DNA from: Pseudocitrobacter vendiensis
Lineage (GTDB): Bacteria > Pseudomonadota > Gammaproteobacteria > Enterobacterales > Enterobacteriaceae
Reading direction: 5' to 3'
DNA length: 64,000 nt
Assembly: GCF_943590815.1 (NCBI RefSeq)
Contig: NZ_CALSBS010000014.1
Coordinates: 1-64,000, forward strand
Shown: positions 10,371 through 18,301 of the stretch, in pieces
Layout of the letters: every line of letters starts with the position of its first letter
Numbering within the stretch: the stretch's first letter is position 1
Translations under genes and position numbers: made by a program
The notes under the pieces: model-generated
What the model was told of the DNA's origin: nothing
Databases searched by the model: none
The model's input: the letters and a program-made list of their open reading frames with translations, nothing else

Positions 10371-11666
10371 ATGCGTAAAATTAAAGGATTACGTTGGTAC
10401 ATGATCGCACTGGTGACGCTGGGCACCGTGCTGGGTTACCTGACGCGTAATACCGTTGCAGCCGCTGCTCCAACCCTGATGGAAGAGCTGCACATTTCTA
10501 CACAGCAATACTCCTATATCATTGCCGCTTACTCCGCGGCCTATACGGTAATGCAGCCTGTTGCCGGTTATGTGCTGGATATTTTGGGCACCAAAATTGG
10601 TTACGCCTTCTTCGCCGTTGCCTGGGCTGTCTTCTGCGGCGCAACCGCATTAGCAGGTAGCTGGGGTGGGCTGGCGCTGGCGCGAGGTGCGGTCGGTGCG
10701 GCAGAAGCTGCGATGATCCCGGCTGGCCTGAAAGCGAGCTCCGAATGGTTCCCGGCGAAAGAGCGCTCTATCGCGGTCGGTTACTTCAACGTCGGTTCTT
10801 CAATCGGTGCGATGATTGCGCCTCCGTTGGTGGTATGGGCAATCGTCATGCACAGCTGGCAGATGGCATTTATTATCTCCGGTGTGCTGAGCTTCGCCTG
10901 GGCGATGGCATGGCTTATCTTCTACAAACACCCGCGTGACCAGAAAAAACTGACCGACGAAGAACGCGACTACATCATTAACGGCCAGGAAGCCCAGCAC
11001 CAGGTCGGTACGGCGAAGAAAATGTCCGTGGGTCAGATTCTGCGTAACCGTCAGTTCTGGGGTATCGCCCTGCCACGTTTCCTGGCAGAGCCTGCCTGGG
11101 GTACTTTCAATGCCTGGATCCCGCTGTTCATGTTTAAAGTGTATGGCTTTAACCTGAAAGAAATCGCCATGTTCGCCTGGATGCCAATGCTGTTTGCTGA
11201 CCTGGGTTGTATCGTGGGGGGTTACCTGCCGCCGCTGTTCCAGCGCTGGTTTGGCGTGAACCTGATTGTTTCCCGTAAAATGGTTGTCACCCTGGGCGCC
11301 CTGCTGATGATTGGCCCAGGTATGATTGGTCTGTTCACCAGCCCGTATGTTGCAATCGGCCTGCTGTGCATCGGTGGCTTTGCTCACCAGGCACTGTCTG
11401 GCGCGCTGATTACGCTCTCTTCTGACGTATTCGGTCGTAACGAAGTGGCCACGGCTAACGGCTTGACCGGGATGTCCGCCTGGCTGGCAAGTACTCTGTT
11501 CGCCCTGGTGGTCGGTGCGCTGGCAGATACCATCGGCTTCAGCCCGCTGTTCGCGGTATTGGCCATCTTCGACCTGCTGGGTGCATTGGTCATCTGGACG
11601 GTATTGAAAAACAAACCGGCTGAAGAGGTTGAGCAAGAAACGCACCAACCGGCCACGCAAAGCTAG
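10371..11666 (+). CDS. exuT: hexuronate:H+ symporter ExuT
   Basis: Inner-membrane importer of D-galacturonate and D-glucuronate, 431 aa, major facilitator superfamily (anion:cation symporter branch, related to garP here). About twelve transmembrane helices are visible, with conserved segments YLTRNTVAAAAPTL near residue 25 and EAAMIPAGLKASSEWFPAKE near residue 105, the region that carries the MFS RxxRG-type loop. It supplies substrate for UxaC and UxaA. It is followed by a hairpin terminator and then exuR. Confidence 0.96.
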   Translation: MRKIKGLRWYMIALVTLGTVLGYLTRNTVAAAAPTLMEELHISTQQYSYIIAAYSAAYTVMQPVAGYVLDILGTKIGYAFFAVAWAVFCGATALAGSWGGLALARGAVGAAEAAMIPAGLKASSEWFPAKERSIAVGYFNVGSSIGAMIAPPLVVWAIVMHSWQMAFIISGVLSFAWAMAWLIFYKHPRDQKKLTDEERDYIINGQEAQHQVGTAKKMSVGQILRNRQFWGIALPRFLAEPAWGTFNAWIPLFMFKVYGFNLKEIAMFAWMPMLFADLGCIVGGYLPPLFQRWFGVNLIVSRKMVVTLGALLMIGPGMIGLFTSPYVAIGLLCIGGFAHQALSGALITLSSDVFGRNEVATANGLTGMSAWLASTLFALVVGALADTIGFSPLFAVLAIFDLLGALVIWTVLKNKPAEEVEQETHQPATQS

Positions 11667-11689
11667 TTTGAGAGTGTTAAACCTGTAGC

Positions 11690-11716
11690 AAAAGCCGCCG
11701 ATTATGGCGGCTTTTT
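11690..11716 (+). terminator. exuT terminator
   Basis: AAGCCGCC/GGCGGCTT stem with a 6-base loop followed by TTTTT, 25 bp after the exuT stop codon. Confidence 0.85.
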
Positions 11717-11791
11717 CATGCGGCGTTATGGTTAGATCCTCGTAAAAGTGGTATAACAAATCTAATCTGCCGTACCCTGCCTGGAGAGAAT

Positions 11792-12568
11792 ATGGAAATC
11801 ACTGACGCACGTCGTTTATATCAGCAACTTGCCGCTGAGCTGAAAGAGCGCATTGAGCAAGGCGTTTATCTCGTGGGCGACAAACTGCCTGCCGAGCGCT
11901 TTATTGCTGACGAAAAATGCGTGAGCCGTACAGTGGTTCGTGAAGCCATTATCATGCTGGAAGTCGAAGGCTACGTTGAAGTGCGCAAAGGCTCCGGCAT
12001 CCATGTTATTTCCAATACGCCACGCCATCAGCAGGCGCCTGACGAATCCATGGAATTCGCCAATTACGGCCCGTTCGAGCTGCTCCAGGCCCGTCAGCTC
12101 ATTGAAAGTAATATCGCCGAATTTGCCGCTACCCAGGTGACCAAGCAGGACATCATGAAGCTGATGGAGATCCAGGACAAAGCGCGCAACGAGAAGTGTT
12201 TCCGCGACTCCGAATGGGATTTGCAATTCCACATTCAGGTCGCGATGGCCACGCAGAATACCGCCCTTGCCGCCATCGTCGAGAAAATGTGGACCCAGCG
12301 TAGCCATAACCCGTACTGGAAAAAACTGCATGAACATATTGATGCGCGTACGGTCGATAACTGGTGCGATGACCATGACCAAATCCTGAAAGCGTTGATC
12401 CGCAAAGACCCACATGCTGCCAAACTGGCGATGTGGCAGCATCTGGAAAACACCAAGCTGATGTTGTTCAACGAAACCAGCGATGACTTCGAATTTAATG
12501 CCGATCGCTACCTTTTCGCTGAAAACCCGGTTGTGCATCTCGACACGGCCGCCAACGGCACTAAATAA
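11792..12568 (+). CDS. exuR: GntR-family hexuronate regulon repressor ExuR
   Basis: Transcriptional repressor of uxaCA, uxaB and exuT, released by hexuronates. It is 258 aa, FadR-type GntR family: an N-terminal winged helix-turn-helix (about residues 10-75, including [19 protein letters not shown] and the wing RKGSGIHV) and a C-terminal helical FCD ligand domain. It is separated from exuT by a terminator, so it probably has its own promoter. It is followed by a TTCG-loop terminator. Confidence 0.96.
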   Translation: MEITDARRLYQQLAAELKERIEQGVYLVGDKLPAERFIADEKCVSRTVVREAIIMLEVEGYVEVRKGSGIHVISNTPRHQQAPDESMEFANYGPFELLQARQLIESNIAEFAATQVTKQDIMKLMEIQDKARNEKCFRDSEWDLQFHIQVAMATQNTALAAIVEKMWTQRSHNPYWKKLHEHIDARTVDNWCDDHDQILKALIRKDPHAAKLAMWQHLENTKLMLFNETSDDFEFNADRYLFAENPVVHLDTAANGTK

Positions 12569-12884
12569 TCGTCTATCCCTTATCAGGCCAGTCTTCGGAC
12601 TGGCCTGACGTTTAATGTGGGTAAGCAAAACATATATAGTGTCAGCCTTTGTAAATACCCTCGCCTCTCCCCCACACAACACGCAAAATCAAACCTCAAC
12701 AAACTGCAAAATCTGTGACGTAAAACTCAGGCGTTTGTTACAATTAGATGCATTTTGTCGTTCTGTGAGTTAGCAATTGCTTACTTCGCCATTAACAAGG
12801 ATGTGTTTACCGCGACCGATTAAAATATAAACAATGTCGCAGTGCGTTCAGGCGTTACGTTAATCGTTGTACCAGGAATCGTGA
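12569..12884. other. exuR-yqjA intergenic region
   Basis: A 316-bp stretch with the exuR terminator (12583-12608) at its start and the presumed yqjA promoter and leader after it. A pyrimidine-rich tract near 12660-12672 faintly resembles the CCCTCTCCC block of the repeat at 62571, but too weakly to call. No ORF or other RNA is seen. Confidence 0.5.
12583..12612 (+). terminator. exuR terminator
   Basis: Perfect 11-bp stem TCAGGCCAGTC/GACTGGCCTGA closed by a TTCG tetraloop, 14 bp after the exuR stop codon, with a short T run. Confidence 0.85.
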
Positions 12885-13550
12885 ATGGAACTATTATCCC
12901 AGTTATTAAATGCGTTATGGAGCCAGGATTTCGAAACCCTGTCGAATCCGTCCATGATTGGCATGCTCTACTTCGTCTTGTTTATGATCCTGTTCCTTGA
13001 GAACGGGCTGTTACCTGCCGCCTTCTTGCCAGGCGATAGCCTGCTGGTGCTGATTGGCGTTCTGATTGCCAAAGGCGCGCTGGGTTTCCCACAAACCATT
13101 CTTTTGCTTACCACCGCCGCAAGTCTGGGCTGCTGGCTCAGTTATATTCAGGGGCGATGGCTGGGGAATACGCGCATTGTGCAGAACTGGCTTTCGCATC
13201 TTCCGGCCCACTATCACCAACGCGCGCATCATCTGTTCCATAAACATGGGCTCTCTGCGTTGCTGATTGGCCGTTTCATCGCTTTCGTACGTACCCTTCT
13301 GCCAACCATCGCCGGGATATCCGGGCTGAGCAATGCGCGCTTCCAGTTCTTTAACTGGATGAGTGGCCTGCTGTGGGTGCTTATCCTGACTTCGCTGGGG
13401 TACCTGCTTGGCAAAACGCCGGTATTCCTGAAGTATGAAGATGCGTTGATGTCCTGTCTGATGCTGTTGCCGGTAGCGTTGTTGATAATTGGCCTGGTAG
13501 GGTCGCTGGTTGTTCTGTGGAAGAAAAAATACGGCAACCGGAGCTCATAA
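12885..13550 (+). CDS. yqjA: DedA-family inner-membrane protein YqjA
   Basis: DedA/SNARE-associated membrane protein of 221 aa. DedA proteins are undecaprenyl-phosphate and phospholipid flippase candidates; YqjA supports membrane energetics and alkaline and antibiotic tolerance in E. coli. Family motifs are present: [17 protein letters not shown] with acidic and proline residues near 45, and the re-entrant [16 protein letters not shown] segment near 125 with conserved arginines. The stop codon overlaps the mzrA start by one base (TAATG), so the two are translationally coupled. Confidence 0.94.
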   Translation: MELLSQLLNALWSQDFETLSNPSMIGMLYFVLFMILFLENGLLPAAFLPGDSLLVLIGVLIAKGALGFPQTILLLTTAASLGCWLSYIQGRWLGNTRIVQNWLSHLPAHYHQRAHHLFHKHGLSALLIGRFIAFVRTLLPTIAGISGLSNARFQFFNWMSGLLWVLILTSLGYLLGKTPVFLKYEDALMSCLMLLPVALLIIGLVGSLVVLWKKKYGNRSS

Positions 13551-13933
13551 TGGAGCTGAAACAGGTCACGCTACGTCGATTTACCCTGAGCCTTGGCGCA
13601 TTATTGCTGTTTTGCGCCATTCTCTGGCTCTGCGCGACGTTACAGCAGAAAGAATCCACGCTGGCGATTCGCCCACTCAATCAGGGCGTCAGCATGCCGG
13701 ATGGCTTCTCCATCTGGCATCATCTGGATGCTAACGGTATTCAGTTCAAGAGCATTACGCCGCAAAACGACGCGCTGCTGATTAAATTTGAGTCCAGCGC
13801 GCAAAGCGCCGCAGCCAAAAAGGTGCTCGACAGCACGCTGCCGCATGAGTACATCATCGCCCAACAAGATGACGATCGCGATGCCTCCACCTGGCTTTCG
13901 CTATTGCGCGACACGCCGCATCGCTTTGGATAA
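13550..13933 (+). CDS. mzrA: EnvZ modulator MzrA
   Basis: Bitopic inner-membrane protein of 127 aa that links the Cpx response to EnvZ/OmpR by binding EnvZ in E. coli. There is a short N-terminal cytoplasmic arm, one membrane segment at about residues 15-33, then a periplasmic domain with the conserved block MPDGFSIWHHLDANGI. The length equals E. coli MzrA. The N-terminal 30 residues differ clearly from K-12, while the periplasmic part is well conserved. The start is the ATG overlapping the yqjA stop codon. Confidence 0.93.
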   Translation: MELKQVTLRRFTLSLGALLLFCAILWLCATLQQKESTLAIRPLNQGVSMPDGFSIWHHLDANGIQFKSITPQNDALLIKFESSAQSAAAKKVLDSTLPHEYIIAQQDDDRDASTWLSLLRDTPHRFG

Positions 13934-13943
13934 TTCTGTATCT

Positions 13944-13975
13944 AATCACTGGCTTTGGTGATTTCCCTTTTTTCT
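13944..13975 (+). terminator. yqjA-mzrA terminator
   Basis: AATCAC/GTGATT stem with an 8-base loop followed by TCCCTTTTTT, just after mzrA. Confidence 0.6.
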
Positions 13976-14068
13976 AACTATGCTTAAGTAAGTGGGCGTA
14001 ACCTATCACCCCACATTACTGGAACCCGTACATTCCTGATGTACTTAACACAATGGAAGGTTTCTTAC

Positions 14069-14437
14069 ATGAAATACCGCATCGCACTGACCATCGCTCT
14101 TCTGTCCCTTACTGCTGGCGCTAGCGCGACCACGCTCTGTCAGGAGAAAGAACAGGACATCCAGCGTGAGATAAGCTATGCCGAAAAGCATAACAATCAA
14201 AACCGTATAAATGGCCTGAAAAAAGCGTTAAGTGAGGTCAAAGCACACTGTTCCGACAGTAAGCTACGCGCCGACCATCAGGAAAAAATTGCCGAGCAGA
14301 AAGAAGAGATCGCTGAACGTCAGCGTGACCTGCAGGAAGCAAAGCAAAAAGGCGATGCGGATAAAATTAGCAAGCGCGAGCGTAAACTCGCGGAATCTCA
14401 GCACGAGCTTAAAGAACTGGAGTCTCGCCAGTACTAA
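14069..14437 (+). CDS. yqjC: DUF1090 periplasmic protein YqjC
   Basis: Protein of 122 aa, the same length as E. coli YqjC. It has an N-terminal Sec signal peptide (MKYRIALT...GASA, cleavage around residue 20), two cysteines in the mature N-terminal part (LCQEKEQD and HCSDSK), then a long, highly charged helical stretch rich in Glu, Lys, Arg and Gln that is probably coiled coil. The start at MKYRIAL is preferred over an upstream ATG because it begins the signal peptide. First gene of yqjCDEK. Its molecular role is not known. Confidence 0.9.
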   Translation: MKYRIALTIALLSLTAGASATTLCQEKEQDIQREISYAEKHNNQNRINGLKKALSEVKAHCSDSKLRADHQEKIAEQKEEIAERQRDLQEAKQKGDADKISKRERKLAESQHELKELESRQY

Positions 14438-14466
14438 GCACATGGACATTCAAACAGGAGAGCATC

Positions 14467-14772
14467 ATGTCTAAAGATACCAATGCAGATAATCTGCGCG
14501 CGGAACTGAAATCACTGGCTGACACCCTGGAAGAAGTACTGAATAGCTCCTCTGATAAGTCTAAAGAAGAGATAAGTAAGCTGCGCAGCAAAGCGGAAAG
14601 CGCACTGAAAGAGAGCCGCCATCGTCTGGGCGAAACCAGCGATGCACTGGCCAAACAAACCCGCGAAGCCGCGGCGCGTGCCGATGGCTATGTACGTGAA
14701 AATCCCTGGACCGGTGTAGGAATTGGCGCGGCGGTGGGTCTGGTGCTGGGCGTACTGCTGACGCGTCGCTAA
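14467..14772 (+). CDS. yqjD: ribosome-associated membrane-anchored protein YqjD
   Basis: Protein of 101 aa in the ElaB/YqjD/YgaM (DUF883) family. Members bind 70S and 100S ribosomes in stationary phase and tether them to the inner membrane through a C-terminal anchor. Seen here are a charged amphipathic helical region (about residues 5-75) and a C-terminal glycine-rich membrane segment, GVGIGAAVGLVLGVLL, ending in TRR. It is 29 bp after yqjC and 2 bp before yqjE, inside an operon that is RpoS-dependent in E. coli. Confidence 0.93.
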   Translation: MSKDTNADNLRAELKSLADTLEEVLNSSSDKSKEEISKLRSKAESALKESRHRLGETSDALAKQTREAAARADGYVRENPWTGVGIGAAVGLVLGVLLTRR

Positions 14773-14774
14773 TA

Positions 14775-15173
14775 ATGGCGGATTATCAACACACACAAGG
14801 CCCGGGGAAAAACATCCTCGGCATCGGCCAACGTCTGGTAACCGTACTGGTGCAGATGGTTGAGACGCGGGTGCGCCTTGCGGTGGTGGAGCTGGAAGAA
14901 GAGAAAGCCAACATCTTCCAGCTATTACTGCTGGTTGGCTTAACCCTGCTGTTTGCCGCTTTCGGTCTGATGAGCCTGCTGGTCCTGATTATCTGGGCAG
15001 TCGATCCACAATATCGGCTGAACGTGATGATTGGTACCACCGTCACCTTACTGGTGCTGGCGTTAATCGGCGGCCTTTGGACGTTACGTAAAGTGCGACG
15101 CTCAACCCTGCTGCGTCACACACGTCACGAACTGGCCAACGACCGGGCGCTGCTGGAGGACGATCGTGAGTAA
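14775..15173 (+). CDS. yqjE: phage holin family-like membrane protein YqjE
   Basis: Inner-membrane protein of 132 aa, YqjE/holin superfamily III. It has an N-terminal cytoplasmic helix with ETRVRLAVVELEEEK, two hydrophobic segments (about residues 50-75 and 85-105) and a charged C-terminal tail. It lies between yqjD and yqjK and its end overlaps the yqjK start by 8 bases. It may help anchor or organise YqjD; that is inference from the operon, not shown by the sequence. Confidence 0.9.
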   Translation: MADYQHTQGPGKNILGIGQRLVTVLVQMVETRVRLAVVELEEEKANIFQLLLLVGLTLLFAAFGLMSLLVLIIWAVDPQYRLNVMIGTTVTLLVLALIGGLWTLRKVRRSTLLRHTRHELANDRALLEDDRE

Positions 15174-15447
15174 CCGAAAGGAGCGTGAGGCGCGTAAGGC
15201 GTATTTGCTGAGCCAGATTCAGCAACAGCGGCTGGACTTAAGTGCGGGCCGACGCGACTGGCTGGAACTCACCCACGTCTATGACCGTAAATGGGCGATG
15301 CTGCTCAGCCTGCGGACCTGGGCGCTGGCGGGGAGCGGTGTGTTCGCCGTCTGGGGTTTACGTCAGCCGAACAGGCTGGTGCGCTGGGCACGACGCGGAT
15401 TCAGCGTCTGGAGCGCCTGGCGGCTGGTGAAAAATACGCTGCGTTAA
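15166..15447 (+). CDS. yqjK: YqjK-like family protein
   Basis: Small basic protein of 93 aa (E. coli YqjK is 99 aa). It starts at a GTG inside the end of yqjE (8-base overlap, translational coupling). The charged N-terminus (KEREARKAYLLSQIQQQR) is followed by one weak hydrophobic segment around residues 48-65 and a second near the C-terminus. Last gene of yqjCDEK, ending at a strong terminator. Function unknown. Confidence 0.87.
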   Translation: MSNRKEREARKAYLLSQIQQQRLDLSAGRRDWLELTHVYDRKWAMLLSLRTWALAGSGVFAVWGLRQPNRLVRWARRGFSVWSAWRLVKNTLR

Positions 15448-15457
15448 TCTGACACAG

Positions 15458-15488
15458 GGCCCGGTATACCATGCCGGGCCTTGTTTTT
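15458..15488 (+). terminator. yqjCDEK terminator
   Basis: GGCCCGG/CCGGGCC stem followed by TTGTTTTT. It touches the stop codon of the convergent rpn gene (15487-15489). Confidence 0.85.
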
Positions 15489-15726
15489 AGGCGAGCGCTT
15501 CTATCTCGGCAACAGCCAGGCCGGTGGTTTTGGCGATAATCGCCACGTCGATGCCGGTGGCTAATAGTGCCTGGGCGATTTGGCGTTTGGCAGTGCGTTC
15601 GCCCCTATCAAAACCCTTATCGAGCCCTTTACTAAAACCTTCGCGACGCCCTTTGTTCATCCCTAACCGACGGCCAAAATCGATCCCTTTTTCCCGCTCT
15701 TTTTCCATCCACTCCGCAATCGTCAT
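15487..15726 (-). CDS. internal in-frame small ORF of rpn (RpnS-type intragenic antitoxin candidate)
   Basis: Within rpn, AAGGAG is followed after exactly 6 bases by an in-frame ATG (15726), giving a 79-aa product identical to residues 244-322 of the nuclease. In E. coli, rpn genes are known to express such short C-terminal proteins (RpnS) from internal starts, and these inhibit the full-length nuclease. The Shine-Dalgarno here is stronger and better spaced than that of the full-length gene, which fits excess antitoxin. The product holds the GxxxG repeat tract and a predicted helical end (KRQIAQALLATGIDVA). Expression is inferred, not shown. Confidence 0.6.
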   Translation of the reverse strand: MTIAEWMEKEREKGIDFGRRLGMNKGRREGFSKGLDKGFDRGERTAKRQIAQALLATGIDVAIIAKTTGLAVAEIEALA

Positions 15727-16455
15727 CAACGTCTCCTTGTGTTGAGGTACCTTACGCGCCAGCCGGCGAAAAAAGACGAACAGACTGGCGGAATGGCCGG
15801 CCTGCGCGATATAGCTCATCATCGCATCGAACTGGCTTTGGGTAGTGTAACCTGGCGCTAAAAGCCTTGCCAGCGCATCGGTGAGCTCAAGAAGATCGCG
15901 GCGGCGAATATGCTTTTGTAGAAATTCCAGCACCGCCATTCGCCGATGCGTGGCGATCTCATCGTCTGACAGCACCGTGATATCCACCAGCGGCAGCGCC
16001 TCGAAATAGACCTGTTTCGCCAGTGCCGGATGACTAAACGCTTCCCACCAGCGCATGGAATAGGGATAAGGGCTGCGTTCGCCATGATAAAACAGAATCG
16101 GAATAACCAAAGGCAACTGGTTATCGACGTTTTTGAGATGGCGATGCATCGCGGAAAAGGCATAGTACATCAGGCGAAAGGTCATGTTCTTCTGGGCCGT
16201 GCTTTGATGCTCAACCAGCGCATAGACATAACCTTTTCCCTGCACGGTATCCACGGACCACAGCACATCGGAGTGTGTTTCCTTCAGCTCCTCATCGATA
16301 AAACTGCTCGATTCCAGCTGCAGCGTCGACAGGTCGCACTGCGCACGTAAAGGGGCGGGGAGATGAATCGTCAGAAAGTCGCGAGCGGTTTCCGGGTGGG
16401 TCATGAACGTTTTAAAAACAGCATCATGCGGTGTTGGGGTCGTTGTTTCAGTCAT
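15487..16455 (-). CDS. Rpn-family recombination-promoting nuclease / putative transposase
   Basis: Protein of 322 aa in the Rpn (YhgA-like, PF04754) family. These are PD-(D/E)XK endonucleases that cleave DNA, raise RecA-independent recombination and are implicated in phage defence. The N-terminal signature PTPHDAVFKTFMTHPETARD fits the family. The catalytic residues fall at D63 (HSDVLW) and E82-x-Q84 (VEHQS), the same numbers as in E. coli RpnA. The C-terminal tail (residues 257-285) is a glycine-every-fourth-residue repeat. The start at MTETTTPT has AGGA upstream; longer in-frame starts are unlikely. It is inserted between yqjK and yqjF, where E. coli K-12 has none. Which numbered rpn paralogue it is cannot be decided. 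Confidence 0.93.
   Translation of the reverse strand: MTETTTPTPHDAVFKTFMTHPETARDFLTIHLPAPLRAQCDLSTLQLESSSFIDEELKETHSDVLWSVDTVQGKGYVYALVEHQSTAQKNMTFRLMYYAFSAMHRHLKNVDNQLPLVIPILFYHGERSPYPYSMRWWEAFSHPALAKQVYFEALPLVDITVLSDDEIATHRRMAVLEFLQKHIRRRDLLELTDALARLLAPGYTTQSQFDAMMSYIAQAGHSASLFVFFRRLARKVPQHKETLMTIAEWMEKEREKGIDFGRRLGMNKGRREGFSKGLDKGFDRGERTAKRQIAQALLATGIDVAIIAKTTGLAVAEIEALA
15601..15687 (-). repeat. 12-bp periodic coding repeat (GxxxG tract) in rpn
   Basis: Eight glycine codons occur at exact 12-base spacing, encoding glycines 257, 261, 265, 269, 273, 277, 281 and 285 of the Rpn protein (pattern G-x-x-x, with mostly charged or hydrophobic residues between). The nucleotide units have diverged, so it is a degenerate repeat rather than a perfect microsatellite. 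Unit gain or loss would keep the frame. Confidence 0.75.
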
Positions 16456-16728
16456 GACATCCTGTCCAATAAGTGTCCTGTGCCGAGTATCCTGCCGATA
16501 ACCCTTGCCGTCAGCAGCCAATTCCCCTCTTCCCGAGCAGCCTCGACAAAAATATTCATCTTGCATTGCATTACTCAGAATTTTTGAAGCAATTCGACAG
16601 TTTTCCTTGCTAACAATTGATCCAGGCCGCAGGTATTCTTCTTTCCATCGACAGCAGGCACACAGCATCAACGTGTATTTGCACAATAAATAACATTGTT
16701 CGCCCGATGGGTTTCCTGGAGTTATAAG

Positions 16729-17121
16729 ATGAAAAAATTAGAAGATGTTGGTGTACTGGTAGCGCGCATTCTGATGCCAATCCTGTTTATTACCGCAGGT
16801 TGGGGCAAAATCACCGGTTATGCGGGTACCCAACAATATATGGAAGCAATGGGCGTCCCTGGCTTTATGCTGCCGCTGGTTATCCTGCTTGAGTTTGGCG
16901 GCGGTCTGGCAGTGCTGTTTGGTTTCCTGACCCGTACCACCGCACTGTTTACTGCGGGCTTCACCATCCTGACCGCGTTCCTGTTCCACAGCAACTTCGC
17001 GGAAGGTGTAAACTCGCTGATGTTCATGAAAAACCTCACCATCGCGGGCGGTTTCCTGCTGCTGGCTATCACTGGCCCGGGCGCATTCAGCATCGACCGC
17101 GTGCTGAATAAAAAATGGTAA
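16729..17121 (+). CDS. yqjF: DoxX family inner-membrane protein YqjF
   Basis: Four-helix membrane protein of 130 aa in the DoxX/DoxD-like family, nearly identical to E. coli YqjF. Conserved segments are RILMPILFITAGWGKITGY near residue 14 and FLFHSNFAEGVNSLMFMKN around 85. It has been reported as a quinol-oxidase-like or quinone-related protein and as responsive to aromatic compounds, but its biochemical role is uncertain. The ATG at 16729 follows CTGGAG; an upstream ATG would add 11 residues. It lies 66 bp before yqjG, probably the same transcript. Confidence 0.92.
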   Translation: MKKLEDVGVLVARILMPILFITAGWGKITGYAGTQQYMEAMGVPGFMLPLVILLEFGGGLAVLFGFLTRTTALFTAGFTILTAFLFHSNFAEGVNSLMFMKNLTIAGGFLLLAITGPGAFSIDRVLNKKW

Positions 17122-17187
17122 TCGCACTATACTGAATCAAAGCGAGGAGACATCTCCTCGCTTTTGCCATCTGAAGGAGAGAAAAAA

Positions 17188-18174
17188 ATGGGACAACTGA
17201 TTGACGGCGTCTGGCATGACACCTGGTACGACACCAAATCCACCGGGGGTAAATTTCAACGTTCAGTCTCGGCATTCCGTAACTGGCTCACTGCGGATGG
17301 CGAAGCAGGCCCAACGGGCGTCGGCGGTTTTGCCGCTGAGAAAGATCGCTATCACCTGTACGTCTCGCTCGCCTGTCCGTGGGCACACCGCACGCTGATT
17401 CTGCGTAAACTGAAAGGCCTGGAGCCGTTTATTTCCGTTTCCGTGGTTAACCCGCTGATGCTTGAAAATGGCTGGACCTTTGATGACAGCTTCCCGGCTG
17501 CGACCGGCGATACGCTGTATCAGCATGAATTCCTGTATCAACTCTATCTGCATGCCGATCCACACTATACCGGGCGCGTTACTGTGCCGGTACTGTGGGA
17601 TAAGAAAAACCATACCATCGTCAGTAACGAATCTGCCGAAATCATTCGCATGTTCAATACGGCCTTCGACGGTCTGGGTGCAAAAGCGGGCGATTACTAC
17701 CCTGTCGCCCTGCGCGAGCAAATTGATGAACTGAACGGCTGGATCTACGACACCGTAAATAACGGCGTCTACAAAGCCGGCTTTGCCACCAGCCAGGAAG
17801 CCTACAGCGACGCAGTCGAGAAAGTCTTCACCTCACTGGAACGCCTTGAGCAGATCCTCGGTCAGCATCGTTATCTGACGGGCAACCAACTCACTGAGGC
17901 TGATATTCGCCTGTGGACCACATTGATTCGCTTTGATCCGGTTTATGTAACGCACTTTAAGTGCGACAAACACCGCATCAGCGATTACCTGAATCTGCAC
18001 GGCTTTATGCGCGATATCTATCAGATGCCGGGCATTGCCGAAACGGTGAATTTCGATCACATCCGCAATCACTATTTCCGCAGCCATAAAACGATTAACC
18101 CTACAGGAATCATTTCCATCGGGCCGTGGCAGGATCTCGACGAGCCGCACGGGCGTGATGAGCGCTTCCGTTAA
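17188..18174 (+). CDS. yqjG: glutathionyl-hydroquinone reductase YqjG
   Basis: Xi-class glutathione transferase that reduces glutathionyl-hydroquinones to hydroquinones. It is 328 aa as in E. coli. The thioredoxin-like N-terminal domain has the catalytic motif CPWAHRT with Cys63, followed by the all-helical GST C-terminal domain (LTEADIRLWTTLIRFDPVY). The start MGQLIDGVWHD follows GAAGGAGAG. Together with yqjF it suggests a quinone or aromatic detoxification pair. It ends at a TTCG-loop terminator. Confidence 0.96.
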   Translation: MGQLIDGVWHDTWYDTKSTGGKFQRSVSAFRNWLTADGEAGPTGVGGFAAEKDRYHLYVSLACPWAHRTLILRKLKGLEPFISVSVVNPLMLENGWTFDDSFPAATGDTLYQHEFLYQLYLHADPHYTGRVTVPVLWDKKNHTIVSNESAEIIRMFNTAFDGLGAKAGDYYPVALREQIDELNGWIYDTVNNGVYKAGFATSQEAYSDAVEKVFTSLERLEQILGQHRYLTGNQLTEADIRLWTTLIRFDPVYVTHFKCDKHRISDYLNLHGFMRDIYQMPGIAETVNFDHIRNHYFRSHKTINPTGIISIGPWQDLDEPHGRDERFR

Positions 18175-18180
18175 TGACAC

Positions 18181-18206
18181 AGGGCATCCTTCGGGATGCC
18201 CTATTA
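18181..18206 (+). terminator. yqjFG terminator
   Basis: Perfect 9-bp stem AGGGCATCC/GGATGCCCT with a TTCG loop, directly after yqjG. The T run is poor. Confidence 0.7.
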
Positions 18207-18301
18207 ATTGGTTACGTAAATATTTACCACCGTTTCATTCACAGCTATTCTTAATTTGATCGCTTAGAAAACAAGTGATTAACGATTAGCTGAGGCAGAA
18301 A

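Noticed and set aside
10800-11759. 319-codon open frame on the minus strand across exuT
   Set aside because: Antisense shadow of exuT; it also runs through the exuT terminator.
12650-12680. Pyrimidine-rich tract resembling the CCCTCTCCC repeat
   Set aside because: Only a few bases match and the palindromic partner is missing.
16456-16686. In-frame 77-codon N-terminal extension of the Rpn protein
   Set aside because: Other Rpn proteins begin close to the PHDAVFK motif, and the ATG at 16455 has an AGGA ribosome-binding site. The extension looks like untranslated leader.
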